From NCBI GenBank assembly GCA_030746295.1, contig JASLMY010000003.1:1-64000 (forward strand): a stretch of 64,000 bases of DNA, in the 5' to 3' direction. The stretch's first letter is position 1. The number at the start of each line of letters is the position of its first letter. The position numbers and the translations under genes are program-made. The stretch comes from Alphaproteobacteria bacterium (lineage in GTDB: Bacteria > Pseudomonadota > Alphaproteobacteria > GCA-2731375). Below, piece after piece: positions 35,125 to 48,092 of this stretch. The notes beneath the pieces were generated by a model. That model searched no databases and was not told the DNA's origin. It saw nothing but the letters and a program-made list of their open reading frames with translations.

Positions 35125-35435
35125 GCGACATGGCGGCGGAGCCTTCGACAGGGCATGCGCACGGGCTGCACTTGGAGACCGGCGCGCGCGAGGACGCGCG
35201 TCGGCGCCTGCTGTCGATCCGGGGTCACGTCGAGGGCGTCCAGCGCATGCTGGAGGACGATTCCGTCTACTGCGTCGACGTCCTGGGGCAGATCAAGGCG
35301 GTGACCAAGGCCCTCGACAAGGTCGGCGAGCTGATCCTGCGCAGCCACCTGGAGAACCACGTCGCCACAGCGCACGAGCGCGGCGACACCACGGCCATCG
35401 TCGACGAGCTGATGGCGATCCTGAAATACCGCTGA
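35121..35435 (+). CDS. csoR: CsoR/RcnR-family copper-sensing transcriptional repressor
   Basis: A 104-residue all-helical repressor. The metal fingerprint is C51 ([11 protein letters not shown]), H76 and H80 (RSHLENHV), i.e. Cys-His-His. Classical CsoR has C-H-C; C-H-H is known in some copper sensors such as that of Thermus, and is shared with RcnR. The N-terminus has several histidines (H12, H14, H17) that could add a ligand. The C-to-H spacing of 25 residues is as in CsoR. The start is a GTG overlapping the copZ stop by 4 bp; an in-frame ATG at 35130 is an alternative. Its place between copZ and copA, and the operator at 34872, argue for a copper role. Confidence 0.87.
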   Translation: MSDMAAEPSTGHAHGLHLETGAREDARRRLLSIRGHVEGVQRMLEDDSVYCVDVLGQIKAVTKALDKVGELILRSHLENHVATAHERGDTTAIVDELMAILKYR

Positions 35436-35445
35436 GGCCCGCTGG

Positions 35446-37980
<2,535 letters not shown>

Positions 37981-37987
37981 GCTGGCG

Positions 37988-39109
<1,122 letters not shown>

Positions 39110-39116
39110 GGCGGCC

Positions 39117-39785
39117 CTAGAAGTCGAGGTCCGCATAGTGCTTGGGCGGCGGCAGGCCGGGGATGTGGTCGGCCAGGATCTGGCGGAAGCTCGGCCGCGA
39201 TTTGACCCGCGCGTACCAGTCCTTGGCCTTGGGATGCTCGGACCAGGGCACGTCGCCCAGGTAGTCGAGGCAGGAGAGCTGGGCCGCGGCGGCAATGTCG
39301 GCGAGCGAGAAATCGTCGCCGGCGAGCCAGGTCCGCCGCTCCGACAGGTAGGCGACGTAGTCCAGGTGATAGCTCATGTTCTGAATGCCGGCGCGGATCA
39401 GCTGGCTGTCGGGATGGCCCATGCCCATGAACCGCTTCAACAGCTTCTCCTTGGTCAGGTGTTGCGTCACCTCGCGGTAGAATTTCTGGTCGAACCAGGC
39501 GACGAGGCGCCGGGTCTCGGCCCGGTGCACGGGGCCGGTACCGAGCAACGGCCGGTCAGGGTAGGCCTCGTCCAGGTACTCGCAGATCGCCTGGCTGTCG
39601 GCCAGCACCTCACCGTCGGGCTCGATCAGCACCGGCACCTGGCCGGCCGGGTTCAGGATCAGGAAATCCTGGCGCCGCTCCCAGTACTTCTCGACCGCAG
39701 GATCGAACTCCAAGCCCTTTTCCTTGAGCGCGATCCGGACCTTGCGCGAAAAGGGGGAGAGCCAGAATTGATAGAGGAGCCGCAT
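39117..39785 (-). CDS. glutathione S-transferase family protein
   Basis: A 222-residue GST. The N-terminal thioredoxin fold opens [22 protein letters not shown], with the Ser of SPFS at the usual glutathione-contact position, and has the cis-Pro/Glu segment [29 protein letters not shown]. The helical C-terminal domain contains [23 protein letters not shown], the N-capping box. It conjugates or reduces small electrophiles with glutathione. It lies just upstream of queG on the same strand, an arrangement common in alphaproteobacteria, and downstream of the divergent-looking quinone reductase, which is also on this strand 49 bp away. Confidence 0.9.
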   Translation of the reverse strand: MRLLYQFWLSPFSRKVRIALKEKGLEFDPAVEKYWERRQDFLILNPAGQVPVLIEPDGEVLADSQAICEYLDEAYPDRPLLGTGPVHRAETRRLVAWFDQKFYREVTQHLTKEKLLKRFMGMGHPDSQLIRAGIQNMSYHLDYVAYLSERRTWLAGDDFSLADIAAAAQLSCLDYLGDVPWSEHPKAKDWYARVKSRPSFRQILADHIPGLPPPKHYADLDF

Positions 39786-39834
39786 GGCGGCAAGTCTAGC
39801 TCAGGCCGTGAGGCCTCGGTAAGGGCGGAGGCGG

Positions 39835-40818
39835 CTATCGCTCCATGACCAGCACCGCCCGGCCGATGACGCGCCGCTCGGCCAGCAACATCAGCGCTTC
39901 CGCCGCCCGTTCCAGCGGCAAGCGGTGCGAGATGTGGGGTCGGATCCGGCCCGCCTCGGCCATGCCTGTCAGGGTCGCCAGGTTGCGCCGGTCGCCGGCC
40001 GGGTCGCGACGCGAATGCTCGCCGGCGCGGACGCCGACGATCGCCGCACCCTTCAAGAGCGGATAGTTGGCCGGTGCGGCGGGGATGCGGCCCGAGGCGA
40101 AGCCGACGACGAGCAGGCGGCCGCCCCAGGCGAGGCAGCGGAGCGAAGCGTCGAAGACGTCGCCGCCAACCGGATCGAAGACGACGTCGGCGCCCCGGCC
40201 CTCGGTCAGCGCCAGCACCGCTTCGCGGAAGTTGCCTGCCCGGTAGTCGATGGCGTGGGCAGCACCCTCGGCAACGGCGGCGGCGCACTTCTCCTCGCTG
40301 CCGGCGGTGGCGATGACGTGAGCGCCGAGCTCGGCGCCGAGACGGACCGCGGCCAGGCCGACGCCGCCGGCGGCGCCATGCACCAGCAACACGTCGCCTG
40401 CGGCCAGGCGGCCGCGATCGACAAGGCCGTGATAGGCGGTCCGGAAGGCGACCGTGAAGCAGGCCGCGTCGGTATCGTCCATGCCGCGCGGCACCCGGAT
40501 CAGGCGCGCCGCCGGTGCCACGACCTCTTCGGCGAAGGTGCCTGGGCGCAGGCGCACGATGGCCCGGTCGCCGACCCGCCAGCGTTCGACGTCGGCGGCG
40601 CATTCGACGATCCGGCCGGCCCCCTCCATGCCCGGCGTGAAGGGCAGCGGCGGCCGCAATTGATAGCCGCCCTGGACCATCAGCAGGTCGGGGAAGTTGA
40701 CCCCGGCCACCGCCATGGCGATGCGCACCTCGCCCGAGCCCAAGGCGGCGCGCGGCACCTCTTCAATGCGAAGCTTCGTCGGCGGCCCGAGCTCACGACA
40801 GACGGCGGCGCGCGGCAT
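39835..40818 (-). CDS. MDR-family NADPH:quinone oxidoreductase
   Basis: A 327-residue zinc-independent MDR protein. It opens MPRAAVCRELGPPTKLRIEEVPRAALGSGEVRI, keeps VAGVNFPDLLMVQGGYQLRPPLPFTPGMEGAG, and has the NADPH motif VHGAAGGVGLAAVRLGAELG. It lacks the structural-zinc cysteines, so it fits quinone oxidoreductases (QorA type) that reduce quinones or enones. The start ATG at 40818 was chosen since the domain begins there; the frame before it is not protein-like. It is 69 bp downstream of the 2OG-Fe(II) oxygenase on the same strand. Confidence 0.9.
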   Translation of the reverse strand: MPRAAVCRELGPPTKLRIEEVPRAALGSGEVRIAMAVAGVNFPDLLMVQGGYQLRPPLPFTPGMEGAGRIVECAADVERWRVGDRAIVRLRPGTFAEEVVAPAARLIRVPRGMDDTDAACFTVAFRTAYHGLVDRGRLAAGDVLLVHGAAGGVGLAAVRLGAELGAHVIATAGSEEKCAAAVAEGAAHAIDYRAGNFREAVLALTEGRGADVVFDPVGGDVFDASLRCLAWGGRLLVVGFASGRIPAAPANYPLLKGAAIVGVRAGEHSRRDPAGDRRNLATLTGMAEAGRIRPHISHRLPLERAAEALMLLAERRVIGRAVLVMER

Positions 40819-40886
40819 GGCATTCCCTGGTGTTCTTCCCCGGCCCGAGACAACCACGCAGCACGCGGGCCGACAAGCGGGCGGGC

Positions 40887-41603
40887 TCAAGCCGCGTCGT
40901 GGAAGATGATGCCGAGGGTGTGGCGGTGGCCGCTCTGGACCCGGCTGACGCCGTGGCGCATCTGGGCCCGATGAAATCCGCGCTTGCCGGCGACCGGCCG
41001 CTCCGCCGTCGGGAAGACGACGATCTCGCCTTGGCCCGGCCGGATCGCCTCGGCCCGGGCCTGCATGCGGGGCGACTGCTCGACGAGCAGGAATTCGCCG
41101 CCCTCGAAGTCCCGGCCTGGGCGCGAGAGGCAGAGCACCGCCTGCAAGGGAAACAGCAGCTCGCCGTATAGATCCCGGTGCAACCGGTTGTAGCCGCCGG
41201 CCTCGTAGCCGAGGAGTAGCGGCGTTGGCCGGCACTGGCCGGCAGCGCGGCAATCGCTAAGGAATTCCTCCAGGCGGCCGGGGTAGCGGTGCGGCCGGCG
41301 CATCTCCGCCATCATGGCGTTGGCGATCGGCACCAGGCGGGGATAAAGCTGCCTCCGCAGATCGCCTACCAATCTCGGCAAGGGGTAGGCGAAATAGCGG
41401 TAGCGGCCCTCGCCGAAGCGGTGGCGGGCCATCTCCACCGTGCTGCGGAAGCGCCGGTCATCACCGAAGAGCCGGACCAGCGCTTGGCACTCCGTCGGCG
41501 TCAACAACGGCCCGGCGCGGGCATAACCGCGCTCGGCGAGCTGTGTCCCCATCTCGGCCCAAGGCAGGGCGTCGATCCGCCCGCCGATCGTCTGCCCGGT
41601 CAT
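40887..41603 (-). CDS. 2OG-Fe(II) oxygenase, prolyl-hydroxylase-like
   Basis: A 238-residue non-haem iron oxygenase. The iron ligands are His and Asp in YNRLHRDLYGELLFPLQ and a distal His in MRHGVSRVQSGHRHTLGIIF, with the 2-oxoglutarate Arg/His in the same last stretch. The region PLQAVLCLSRPGRDFEGGEFLLVEQ is typical of the P4Hc group acting on proteins or nucleic acids. The ATG at 41603 was preferred over a start 21 bp upstream. It lies between the glutamate synthase operon and the quinone reductase gene, all on the minus strand. The substrate is unknown. Confidence 0.85.
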   Translation of the reverse strand: MTGQTIGGRIDALPWAEMGTQLAERGYARAGPLLTPTECQALVRLFGDDRRFRSTVEMARHRFGEGRYRYFAYPLPRLVGDLRRQLYPRLVPIANAMMAEMRRPHRYPGRLEEFLSDCRAAGQCRPTPLLLGYEAGGYNRLHRDLYGELLFPLQAVLCLSRPGRDFEGGEFLLVEQSPRMQARAEAIRPGQGEIVVFPTAERPVAGKRGFHRAQMRHGVSRVQSGHRHTLGIIFHDAA

Positions 41604-41687
41604 CCGCCGTCCTCCGCCACGCACCCCTTCTATGCCGTGCGGCCGGCAGCCGCCATCCGAATCGTGCGGTCCAATCGGGCGGCGGGC

Positions 41688-44600
41688 TCAGGCAGTGGCG
41701 GCCGCGGCGGCGGCGTCGAGGGGATGGGGGAGCCGGCTCAGCATCTCCTTCGGGCAGACCTGGACGAAGCGGGGCAGCTCCAGGTCCCAATCGACCAGCA
41801 GACGGGTGGCGAAGGGAGAATGGGTCTCGCGTGCATGCACCTCCACCAGGTCCCTCAAGACCCCTTCCCAGTGGGCGGCGCGGATCGGCTGCCAGACGAC
41901 GCTGTCGGGATTGACGAAGGCGTCGAAGTCGCCGTCGGGCGCGTGCACGAAGGCCATGCCGCCGGTCATGCCGGCAGCGAAGTTGTCGCCGACGGGCCCT
42001 AAGATGACGGCGGTGCCGCCGGTCATGTATTCGCAGCCGTTGTCGCCGCAGCCTTCGACGACGGCCAAGGCGCCCGAGTTGCGAACGCAGAAGCGCTCGC
42101 CCGCCAGGCCGGCGGCGAAGAGCGTGCCGGAGGTGGCGCCGTAGAGCACGGTGTTGCCGATGATCGCGTTCTCGTTGCCGGCGAGCGCGCTCGCCGGCGT
42201 CGGGCGCACGACGATGTCGCCGCCCGAGAGGCCCTTGCCGACATAGTCGTTGGCATCGCCCAGGACCTCGATCTTCAACCCCTGGACAGCGAAGGCGCCG
42301 AGCGACTGCCCGGCCGAGCCGCGGAGCCGGACCGTGACGTGGCCCGGCTGCAGGTCCCGCATGCCGAAGCGCTCGACGATCCGGGAGGAGAGCTTGGTGC
42401 CGACGGCGCGGTGGGTGTTGCGGACGTTGTAGGCGAGCTGGATCTTGTCGCCGTCGCGGAAGAGCGACTTGGCATCCTCGATCATCTGCGCATCCAGGGT
42501 CTCGGCCACTTCGTTGCGGCCTTCGATGGTGCAGATGCGTCCGTCGTCTCCGGCGTCCGCCAGCACCAGAAGCGGGTTCATATCGAGGTCGTCGAGATGT
42601 GGTGCGCCGCGGCTGACCTGGGCCAAGAGGTCGGCCCTGCCGATGATCTCGTCGAGCGAGCGGGCCCCGATCGAGGCCAGGATCTCGCGCACCTCCTCGG
42701 CCATGAAGCTGAACAGGTTGACGACCTTCTCGGCCGAACCCTCGAACTTCTCGCGCAAAGCCTCGTCCTGGGTGCAGATGCCGACCGGACAGGTGTTGGA
42801 ATGGCACTGGCGGACCAGGATGCAGCCCATGGCGATCAGCGCCGCGGTGCCGATGCCGAACTCCTCGGCCCCCATCATCGCGGCGATGACGACGTCGCGG
42901 CCGGTCTTGAAGCCGCCGTCGACGCGGAGCCGGACCCGATGGCGAAGCCGGTTCAGGGTCAAAATCTGGTTGACCTCGGCCAGCCCCATCTCCCAGGGCG
43001 TGCCGGCGTACTTGATGCTCGACTGCGGGCTGGCACCGGTGCCGCCGCTGTGACCGGAGATCATGATCACGTCGGCCATCGCCTTGGCAACACCGGCGGC
43101 GATGGTGCCGATGCCGGATTCGGCGACCAGCTTGACCGAGACCTTGGCCGCCGGGTTGATCTGCTTCAGATCGTAGATCAGCTGTGCCAGGTCCTCGATC
43201 GAATAGATGTCGTGATGGGGCGGCGGCGAGATCAGGGTCACGCCGGGGGTCGAATGGCGCAGCCCGGCGATCTCGGCCGAGACCTTGAAGCCCAGCAGCT
43301 GGCCGCCCTCGCCCGGCTTGGCACCCTGGGCGATCTTGATCTCGATCTCGTCGCAGTGGTTGAGGTATTCGGCGGTGACGCCGAAGCGGCCCGAGGCGAT
43401 CTGCTTGATCGTCGAGTTGGCGTTGTCGCCGTTGCTTCGGGGCTGGAAGCGCGAGGCCGCCTCGCCACCCTCGCCGCTGTCGGACTTGGCGCCGATCCGG
43501 TTCATGGCGATGGCCAGCGTCTCGTGCGCCTCGCGGCTGAGGGCGCCGTGCGACATGGCGCCGGTGACGAAGCGCTTGCGGATCGAGGTGATCGATTCGA
43601 CCTCGTCCAGCGGCACCGCCGCGCCCAGGGGCTTGAAGTCCAAGAGATCGCGCAGATGCACCGGCGCCATCTCGTAGACGCGCTCGGCGTAGTCGCGGTA
43701 GAGCGAATAGGCGTCCTGAGCCACCGCTTTCTGCAGCGTGTGGATCAGGCGGCCGTCGAAGGCGTGGACCTCGCCCCGACGGCGATACTTGTAGAGGCCG
43801 CCGATCGGCAGCACCGTCTCCTCCTCGCCATAGGCCCGCCGGTGCAGCTCTTGCAGCTTCTGCTGGACGCCGGCGAGGCCGATGCCCGAAATCCTGGAGG
43901 TCATGCCGGGGAAGAGGGCGGCGACGAGCGTCCGGCTGAGCCCCACGGCCTCGAAGTTGTAGCCGCCGCGATAGGAGCTCAGGACCGCGATGCCCATCTT
44001 CGACATGATCTTGAGCAGACCCTGGTCGACCGCCTGACGGTAGCGCTGTACGCATTCCTCGAGGCTGTGAGGCTCGAAGAGGCCGCGGCGGTGGCGGTCG
44101 CGAATGGTCTCCTGCGCCAGGTAGGCGTTGACCGTAGTGGCGCCGACGCCGACCAGGACGGCGAAGCCGTGAACGTCCAGGGCTTCGGCTGTGCGGCAGT
44201 TGAGCGAGGTATAAGTCCTGAGGCCGTGCTCGACCAGATGGCTGTGAACCGCGCCCACGGCGACGATCATCGGCACCGCCGAGCGCGCCGCCGAGATCGC
44301 CTGGTCGGTCAGAACGAGATAAATGATACCGCTGCGGACCGCCTCCTCGGCCTCGGCCCGAAGCCGCCGGACGGCGAGCCGCAGCGCCCCCTCGCCACCG
44401 TCGGCCTCGAAGGTGCAGTCGAGCGTCCGGGCATAGGCGCCCATGTAGTCCGCCATGTCCTGGAACTCGCGGTTCGAGAGCACCGGCGAATCGAGCTCCA
44501 GCACCTTGAGCTGGCTGTCGTCCTCGGCGAGCACGTTGCCGAGGTTGCCGAACCGCGTCTTCAGCGTCATCACCTTGTGCTCGCGCACGGAATCGATCGG

Positions 44601-46235
44601 CGGGTTGGTGACCTGGCTGAACTGCTGGCGGAAGAAGTGGTGCAGGCCCCGGTACCCGCTCGACAGCACCGCCAGCGGGGTGTCGTCACCCATCGAGCCG
44701 GTCGCCTCCTTGGCCTCCTCGACCATGGGATGGAGGATGATCTCCACTTCCTCGTGGCTGTAGCCGGCGGCGATCTGGCGCCGGCGCAAATCCTCGCCGT
44801 CATAGAGCGCCGGCTCGCCGGCCTCGGTGCGCACGATGCTGTCGAGCGACTTGATGTTGCGCACCCACTCCTGGTAGGGCCGTTCGGCGGCGAGCCGGTC
44901 CTTCAATTCGCCGTCGTGGTAGATCCGCCCTTCACGAAGGTCGACGCCGATCATCTGGCCCGGCCCGACCCGGCCCTTCTCGATCATCGCCGTCTCCGAC
45001 AGCGCCACCATGCCGGTCTCCGAGCCACAGAAGAGCAGGCCGTCGCGGGTCAGCGAATACCTGAGCGGACGTAGGCCGTTCCGGTCCATGCCGGCGATCA
45101 CCCAACGGCCGTCCGAGGCGGCGATCGCGGCCGGGCCGTCCCAGGGCTCCATCACGGCGTTCGAATAGGCGTACATCGCCCGGTGCGCCTCGGCGAGCCG
45201 GGTCTTCTTCGACCAGGCCTCGGGGATCAGCAGGGTCTTGGCCATCGGTGCCGAGCGTCCGGCCTGGACCAAGAGCTCGAAGGTCGCGTCCAACGCCGCC
45301 GAATCCGAGCTGCCCGGCTGTATCACGGGCCGGATCTCGGCCGCCCGCTCGCCCAGCGCCTCGGACGCCATCCGGATCTCGTGGCTCTTCATCCAGTTGA
45401 CGTTGCCCTTGACGGTGTTGATCTCGCCGTTGTGGGCAAGGACGCGGAAGGGCTGGGCCAGGCGCCAGGTCGGGAAGGTGTTGGTCGAGTAGCGTTGATG
45501 AAAGATCGCGAAGGAGGAGATGAAGAGCGGGTCCAGCAGGTCCGGATAGAAGGCGGTCAACTGCTCGGCCAGGAACATGCCTTTGTAGACGATCGTCCGA
45601 CAGCTGAACGAGCAGACGTAGAAGTCGGTGATCGAGGCCTCCAGCACCCGGCGCTCGATGCGGCGGCGGACGACGTAGAGGTCACGCTCGAGGCGGTCCT
45701 CGTCGACGTCGTCGCGGCTGTAGATCATGATCTGCTCGATCTCGGGTCGTGTCGCGTTGGCCTTCTCGCCTATCACGGTGGTGTCGACCGGGACCTGGCG
45801 CCAGCCGTAGATGTAGTAGCCGCGGTTCAGGATCTCGGTCTCGACGATGGCCCGGCAGGTCTCCTGGGCGACGTGGTCGGTGCGCGGCAGGAAGATCATG
45901 CCGACGGCGAGCCGGTCCTCGGTCGGCTCGTGCCCGGTGCGGGCGACGTGCTGCATGAAGAATTCCTGCGGGATCTGGACCTGGATGCCGGCGCCGTCGC
46001 CGGTCTTGCCGTCGGCGTCGACGGCGCCGCGATGCCAGACCGCCTTCAGGGCGTCGATGCCGGCCTCGACGACGCGCCGGTCGGGGCTGCCGTCGACGGC
46101 GGCGACAAAGCCGACGCCGCAGGCGTCGTGCTCGTGCGCCGGGTCGTAGGCGCCGGCCCGGACGAGCCGCCGGGCATTGTGTTGCCAGGCCTCGACGAAG
46201 GCCCGGCCGCGGTCGATACCGGCTTGCTTGTCCAT
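41688..46235 (-). CDS. gltB: glutamate synthase (NADPH) large subunit
   Basis: A 1515-residue GOGAT alpha subunit, full family length. A propeptide ends before C39 (AHEHDACGVGFVAAV), the N-terminal nucleophile of the glutaminase domain after processing. Next come the central domain, the FMN-binding synthase domain (GEGGEAASRFQPRSNGDNANS, PPPHHDIYSIEDLAQLIYDLKQINP, SGHSGGTGASPQSSIKYAG), the 3Fe-4S cysteines in VRQCHSNTCPVGICTQDEALR, and the C-terminal beta-helix with GGDIVVRP and GGTAVILGPVGDNFAAGMTGG. With GltD it makes two glutamates from glutamine and 2-oxoglutarate. The ATG follows GAGGGAGC. It is 12 bp after gltD. Confidence 0.97.
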   Translation of the reverse strand: MDKQAGIDRGRAFVEAWQHNARRLVRAGAYDPAHEHDACGVGFVAAVDGSPDRRVVEAGIDALKAVWHRGAVDADGKTGDGAGIQVQIPQEFFMQHVARTGHEPTEDRLAVGMIFLPRTDHVAQETCRAIVETEILNRGYYIYGWRQVPVDTTVIGEKANATRPEIEQIMIYSRDDVDEDRLERDLYVVRRRIERRVLEASITDFYVCSFSCRTIVYKGMFLAEQLTAFYPDLLDPLFISSFAIFHQRYSTNTFPTWRLAQPFRVLAHNGEINTVKGNVNWMKSHEIRMASEALGERAAEIRPVIQPGSSDSAALDATFELLVQAGRSAPMAKTLLIPEAWSKKTRLAEAHRAMYAYSNAVMEPWDGPAAIAASDGRWVIAGMDRNGLRPLRYSLTRDGLLFCGSETGMVALSETAMIEKGRVGPGQMIGVDLREGRIYHDGELKDRLAAERPYQEWVRNIKSLDSIVRTEAGEPALYDGEDLRRRQIAAGYSHEEVEIILHPMVEEAKEATGSMGDDTPLAVLSSGYRGLHHFFRQQFSQVTNPPIDSVREHKVMTLKTRFGNLGNVLAEDDSQLKVLELDSPVLSNREFQDMADYMGAYARTLDCTFEADGGEGALRLAVRRLRAEAEEAVRSGIIYLVLTDQAISAARSAVPMIVAVGAVHSHLVEHGLRTYTSLNCRTAEALDVHGFAVLVGVGATTVNAYLAQETIRDRHRRGLFEPHSLEECVQRYRQAVDQGLLKIMSKMGIAVLSSYRGGYNFEAVGLSRTLVAALFPGMTSRISGIGLAGVQQKLQELHRRAYGEEETVLPIGGLYKYRRRGEVHAFDGRLIHTLQKAVAQDAYSLYRDYAERVYEMAPVHLRDLLDFKPLGAAVPLDEVESITSIRKRFVTGAMSHGALSREAHETLAIAMNRIGAKSDSGEGGEAASRFQPRSNGDNANSTIKQIASGRFGVTAEYLNHCDEIEIKIAQGAKPGEGGQLLGFKVSAEIAGLRHSTPGVTLISPPPHHDIYSIEDLAQLIYDLKQINPAAKVSVKLVAESGIGTIAAGVAKAMADVIMISGHSGGTGASPQSSIKYAGTPWEMGLAEVNQILTLNRLRHRVRLRVDGGFKTGRDVVIAAMMGAEEFGIGTAALIAMGCILVRQCHSNTCPVGICTQDEALREKFEGSAEKVVNLFSFMAEEVREILASIGARSLDEIIGRADLLAQVSRGAPHLDDLDMNPLLVLADAGDDGRICTIEGRNEVAETLDAQMIEDAKSLFRDGDKIQLAYNVRNTHRAVGTKLSSRIVERFGMRDLQPGHVTVRLRGSAGQSLGAFAVQGLKIEVLGDANDYVGKGLSGGDIVVRPTPASALAGNENAIIGNTVLYGATSGTLFAAGLAGERFCVRNSGALAVVEGCGDNGCEYMTGGTAVILGPVGDNFAAGMTGGMAFVHAPDGDFDAFVNPDSVVWQPIRAAHWEGVLRDLVEVHARETHSPFATRLLVDWDLELPRFVQVCPKEMLSRLPHPLDAAAAAATA

Positions 46236-46246
46236 CCGCTGCTCCC

Positions 46247-47692
46247 TCACGAAGCCTCGGCCAAGGCGGCCTCGGCCGCGGACTTGGCTTGCAGGTAGGC
46301 GTGCATCTGGCGCGCTGCGTCGCGGCCGTCGCGGATCGCCCAGACCACCAGCGAAGCGCCGCGGACGATGTCGCCGGCGGCGAAGACGCCATCGAGGTTG
46401 GTCATCTTGGTGAGATGGTCGATCCTAATCGTGCCCCAGCGCGTCACCGCCAGCTCCGGTGCGGAGAACAGCGTCGGCACGTCCTCGGGGTCGAAGCCGA
46501 GAGCCTTGATGGCGAGGTCGCAGGGAAGCGTGAAGGACGCGCCCTCGACCGGCTCCGGCGACTGGCGACCGCTCGAATCGGGCATGCCGAGGCGCATCCG
46601 CTGCACCCTGACGCCGGTAACGCGGTCCTCGCCGAGATAGGCCTGCGGCGTCGACAGCCAGACGAACTCGACCCCCTCCTCCTCGGCATGGGCGACCTCG
46701 CGCAGCGATCCCGGCATGTTCTGGCGGTCGCGGCGATAGAGACATTTGACCGACTTGGCGCCCTGGCGGACCGCGGTGCGCACGCAGTCCATCGCCGTGT
46801 CGCCACCGCCAATGACGACGACATGCTTGTCCCTGGCGTCGAGCGCGCCGGAGTTGAAGTCGGCAACCGCGTCGCCAAAGCCGAGCCGGTTGGCGGCGAC
46901 GAGGTAGTCCATCGCCATACGAATGCCGTCGAGGCCGGCGCCCGGCACCGCGATGTCGCGGCCCCGGTAGACGCCGGTGGCGATCAGGACCGCAGCATGC
47001 CGGTCGCCGAGCTCGGCCAGGCTGCAATCGCGGCCGACCTCGAACTCGAGATGGAAGCGAATACCGGCCTGGCGCAGCAGGCGGGCCCGGCGCTCGACGA
47101 TCTCTTTCTCCAGCTTGAAGTTCGGGATGCCGTAGACCAACAGGCCGCCGATCCGATCGTAGCGGTCGTAGACGTCGATTTGGTAGCCGAGGCGGCGCAG
47201 CAGCTCGGCCGCCGCCAGGCCGCCGGGCCCGGCGCCAACGATGGCGATCGATTCAGAGCGCTCGCGCGCCGGCGTCGGCGGCCGGACCAGACCGGCCTCG
47301 AAGGCCCTATCGGTGATGTGCTTCTCGACGGCGCCGATGGTGACGGAGTCGAAGCCCTTCTCGATGACGCAATTGCCCTCACAGAGGCGATCTTGCGGAC
47401 AGATGCGGCCGCAGATCTCAGGGAACGTGTTGGTCGCGGCGGCCAGCTCGTAGGCTTCCGCCAGGCGGTCCTCGGCCGCCAACTTCAGCCAGTCGGGGAT
47501 GTTGTTCTGCAGCGGGCAATGAATTTGACAGAACGGTACCCCGCATTGCGAGCAGCGCGCGGCCTGCGCCGCGGCCTTGTCCTGGGCATATTGGCGATAG
47601 ATCTCGTCGAAATCGCCGATCCGTTCGGCGGCCGGTCTGAGCGCCGGCATCTCCTGCCCGATACCCAAGAATTTGAGCATGCGCTCCGGCAT
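46247..47692 (-). CDS. gltD: glutamate synthase small subunit
   Basis: A 481-residue FAD-dependent beta subunit that feeds electrons from NADPH to GltB. The two N-terminal iron-sulfur motifs are CSQCGVPFCQIHCPL and CGRICPQDRLCEGNC; the first dinucleotide fold is IAIVGAGPGGLAAAELLRR (FAD) and the second VVVIGGGDTAMDC (NADPH). The end AGDIVRGASLVVWAIRDGRDAARQ is also conserved. The ATG at 47692 has GGAGGGG 5 bp upstream; a longer start would add 28 poor residues. It is the first gene of a gltD-gltB operon, with the small subunit leading. Confidence 0.95.
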   Translation of the reverse strand: MPERMLKFLGIGQEMPALRPAAERIGDFDEIYRQYAQDKAAAQAARCSQCGVPFCQIHCPLQNNIPDWLKLAAEDRLAEAYELAAATNTFPEICGRICPQDRLCEGNCVIEKGFDSVTIGAVEKHITDRAFEAGLVRPPTPARERSESIAIVGAGPGGLAAAELLRRLGYQIDVYDRYDRIGGLLVYGIPNFKLEKEIVERRARLLRQAGIRFHLEFEVGRDCSLAELGDRHAAVLIATGVYRGRDIAVPGAGLDGIRMAMDYLVAANRLGFGDAVADFNSGALDARDKHVVVIGGGDTAMDCVRTAVRQGAKSVKCLYRRDRQNMPGSLREVAHAEEEGVEFVWLSTPQAYLGEDRVTGVRVQRMRLGMPDSSGRQSPEPVEGASFTLPCDLAIKALGFDPEDVPTLFSAPELAVTRWGTIRIDHLTKMTNLDGVFAAGDIVRGASLVVWAIRDGRDAARQMHAYLQAKSAAEAALAEAS

Positions 47693-48092
47693 GTCCCCTC
47701 CGACGCGGTACGTTGCCCATTGGCGGCGGTTTGGCGTCGACCAGCGGGCACGATCGTTCCCACCCGGTCTATACACCCCATGTCCCTCCCCCAGGGCAGC
47801 ATGGGACGGTCCCGGCCACCAATATAGGTCATTCGGCCCGTCGAGGCGAACGGAATCGGGAAATTAGGTCAGAATAAGATAACTAAATTTACGACCAGCA
47901 AGCGCTAAGCACTTGATTTGGTAACGATCGCGTTATTGCATTCAAAGTTTCGTCTCATATCGGAACTATCATCCCGTTCGCCTGCGAATTGACAAGCTGC
48001 TATAAGCGCCGGCGGGACGCACCACCAACCGATTCGCCCCTCCTTCGCGGCCGCTCGACGGCCGCTTGCGTTGCCAGCCCGCGGAACGACCG
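47693..48092. other. AT-rich intergenic region between gltD and uppP
   Basis: About 400 bp with no supported gene, between divergent genes. Bases 47860-48000 are clearly richer in A+T than the rest of the window, as expected for promoters. On the minus strand a TTGCTG...TTATTC pair (18-bp spacing, inside 47850-47910) could drive gltD; on the plus strand a TTGACA at 47989 has no -10 at a proper distance. No convincing sigma-54 site was found. Confidence 0.4.

Noticed and set aside
47860..48000. Sigma-54 promoter for gltD
   Set aside because: No TGGCAC-N5-TTGC match on either strand; the nearest candidates lack the GG of the -24 element.
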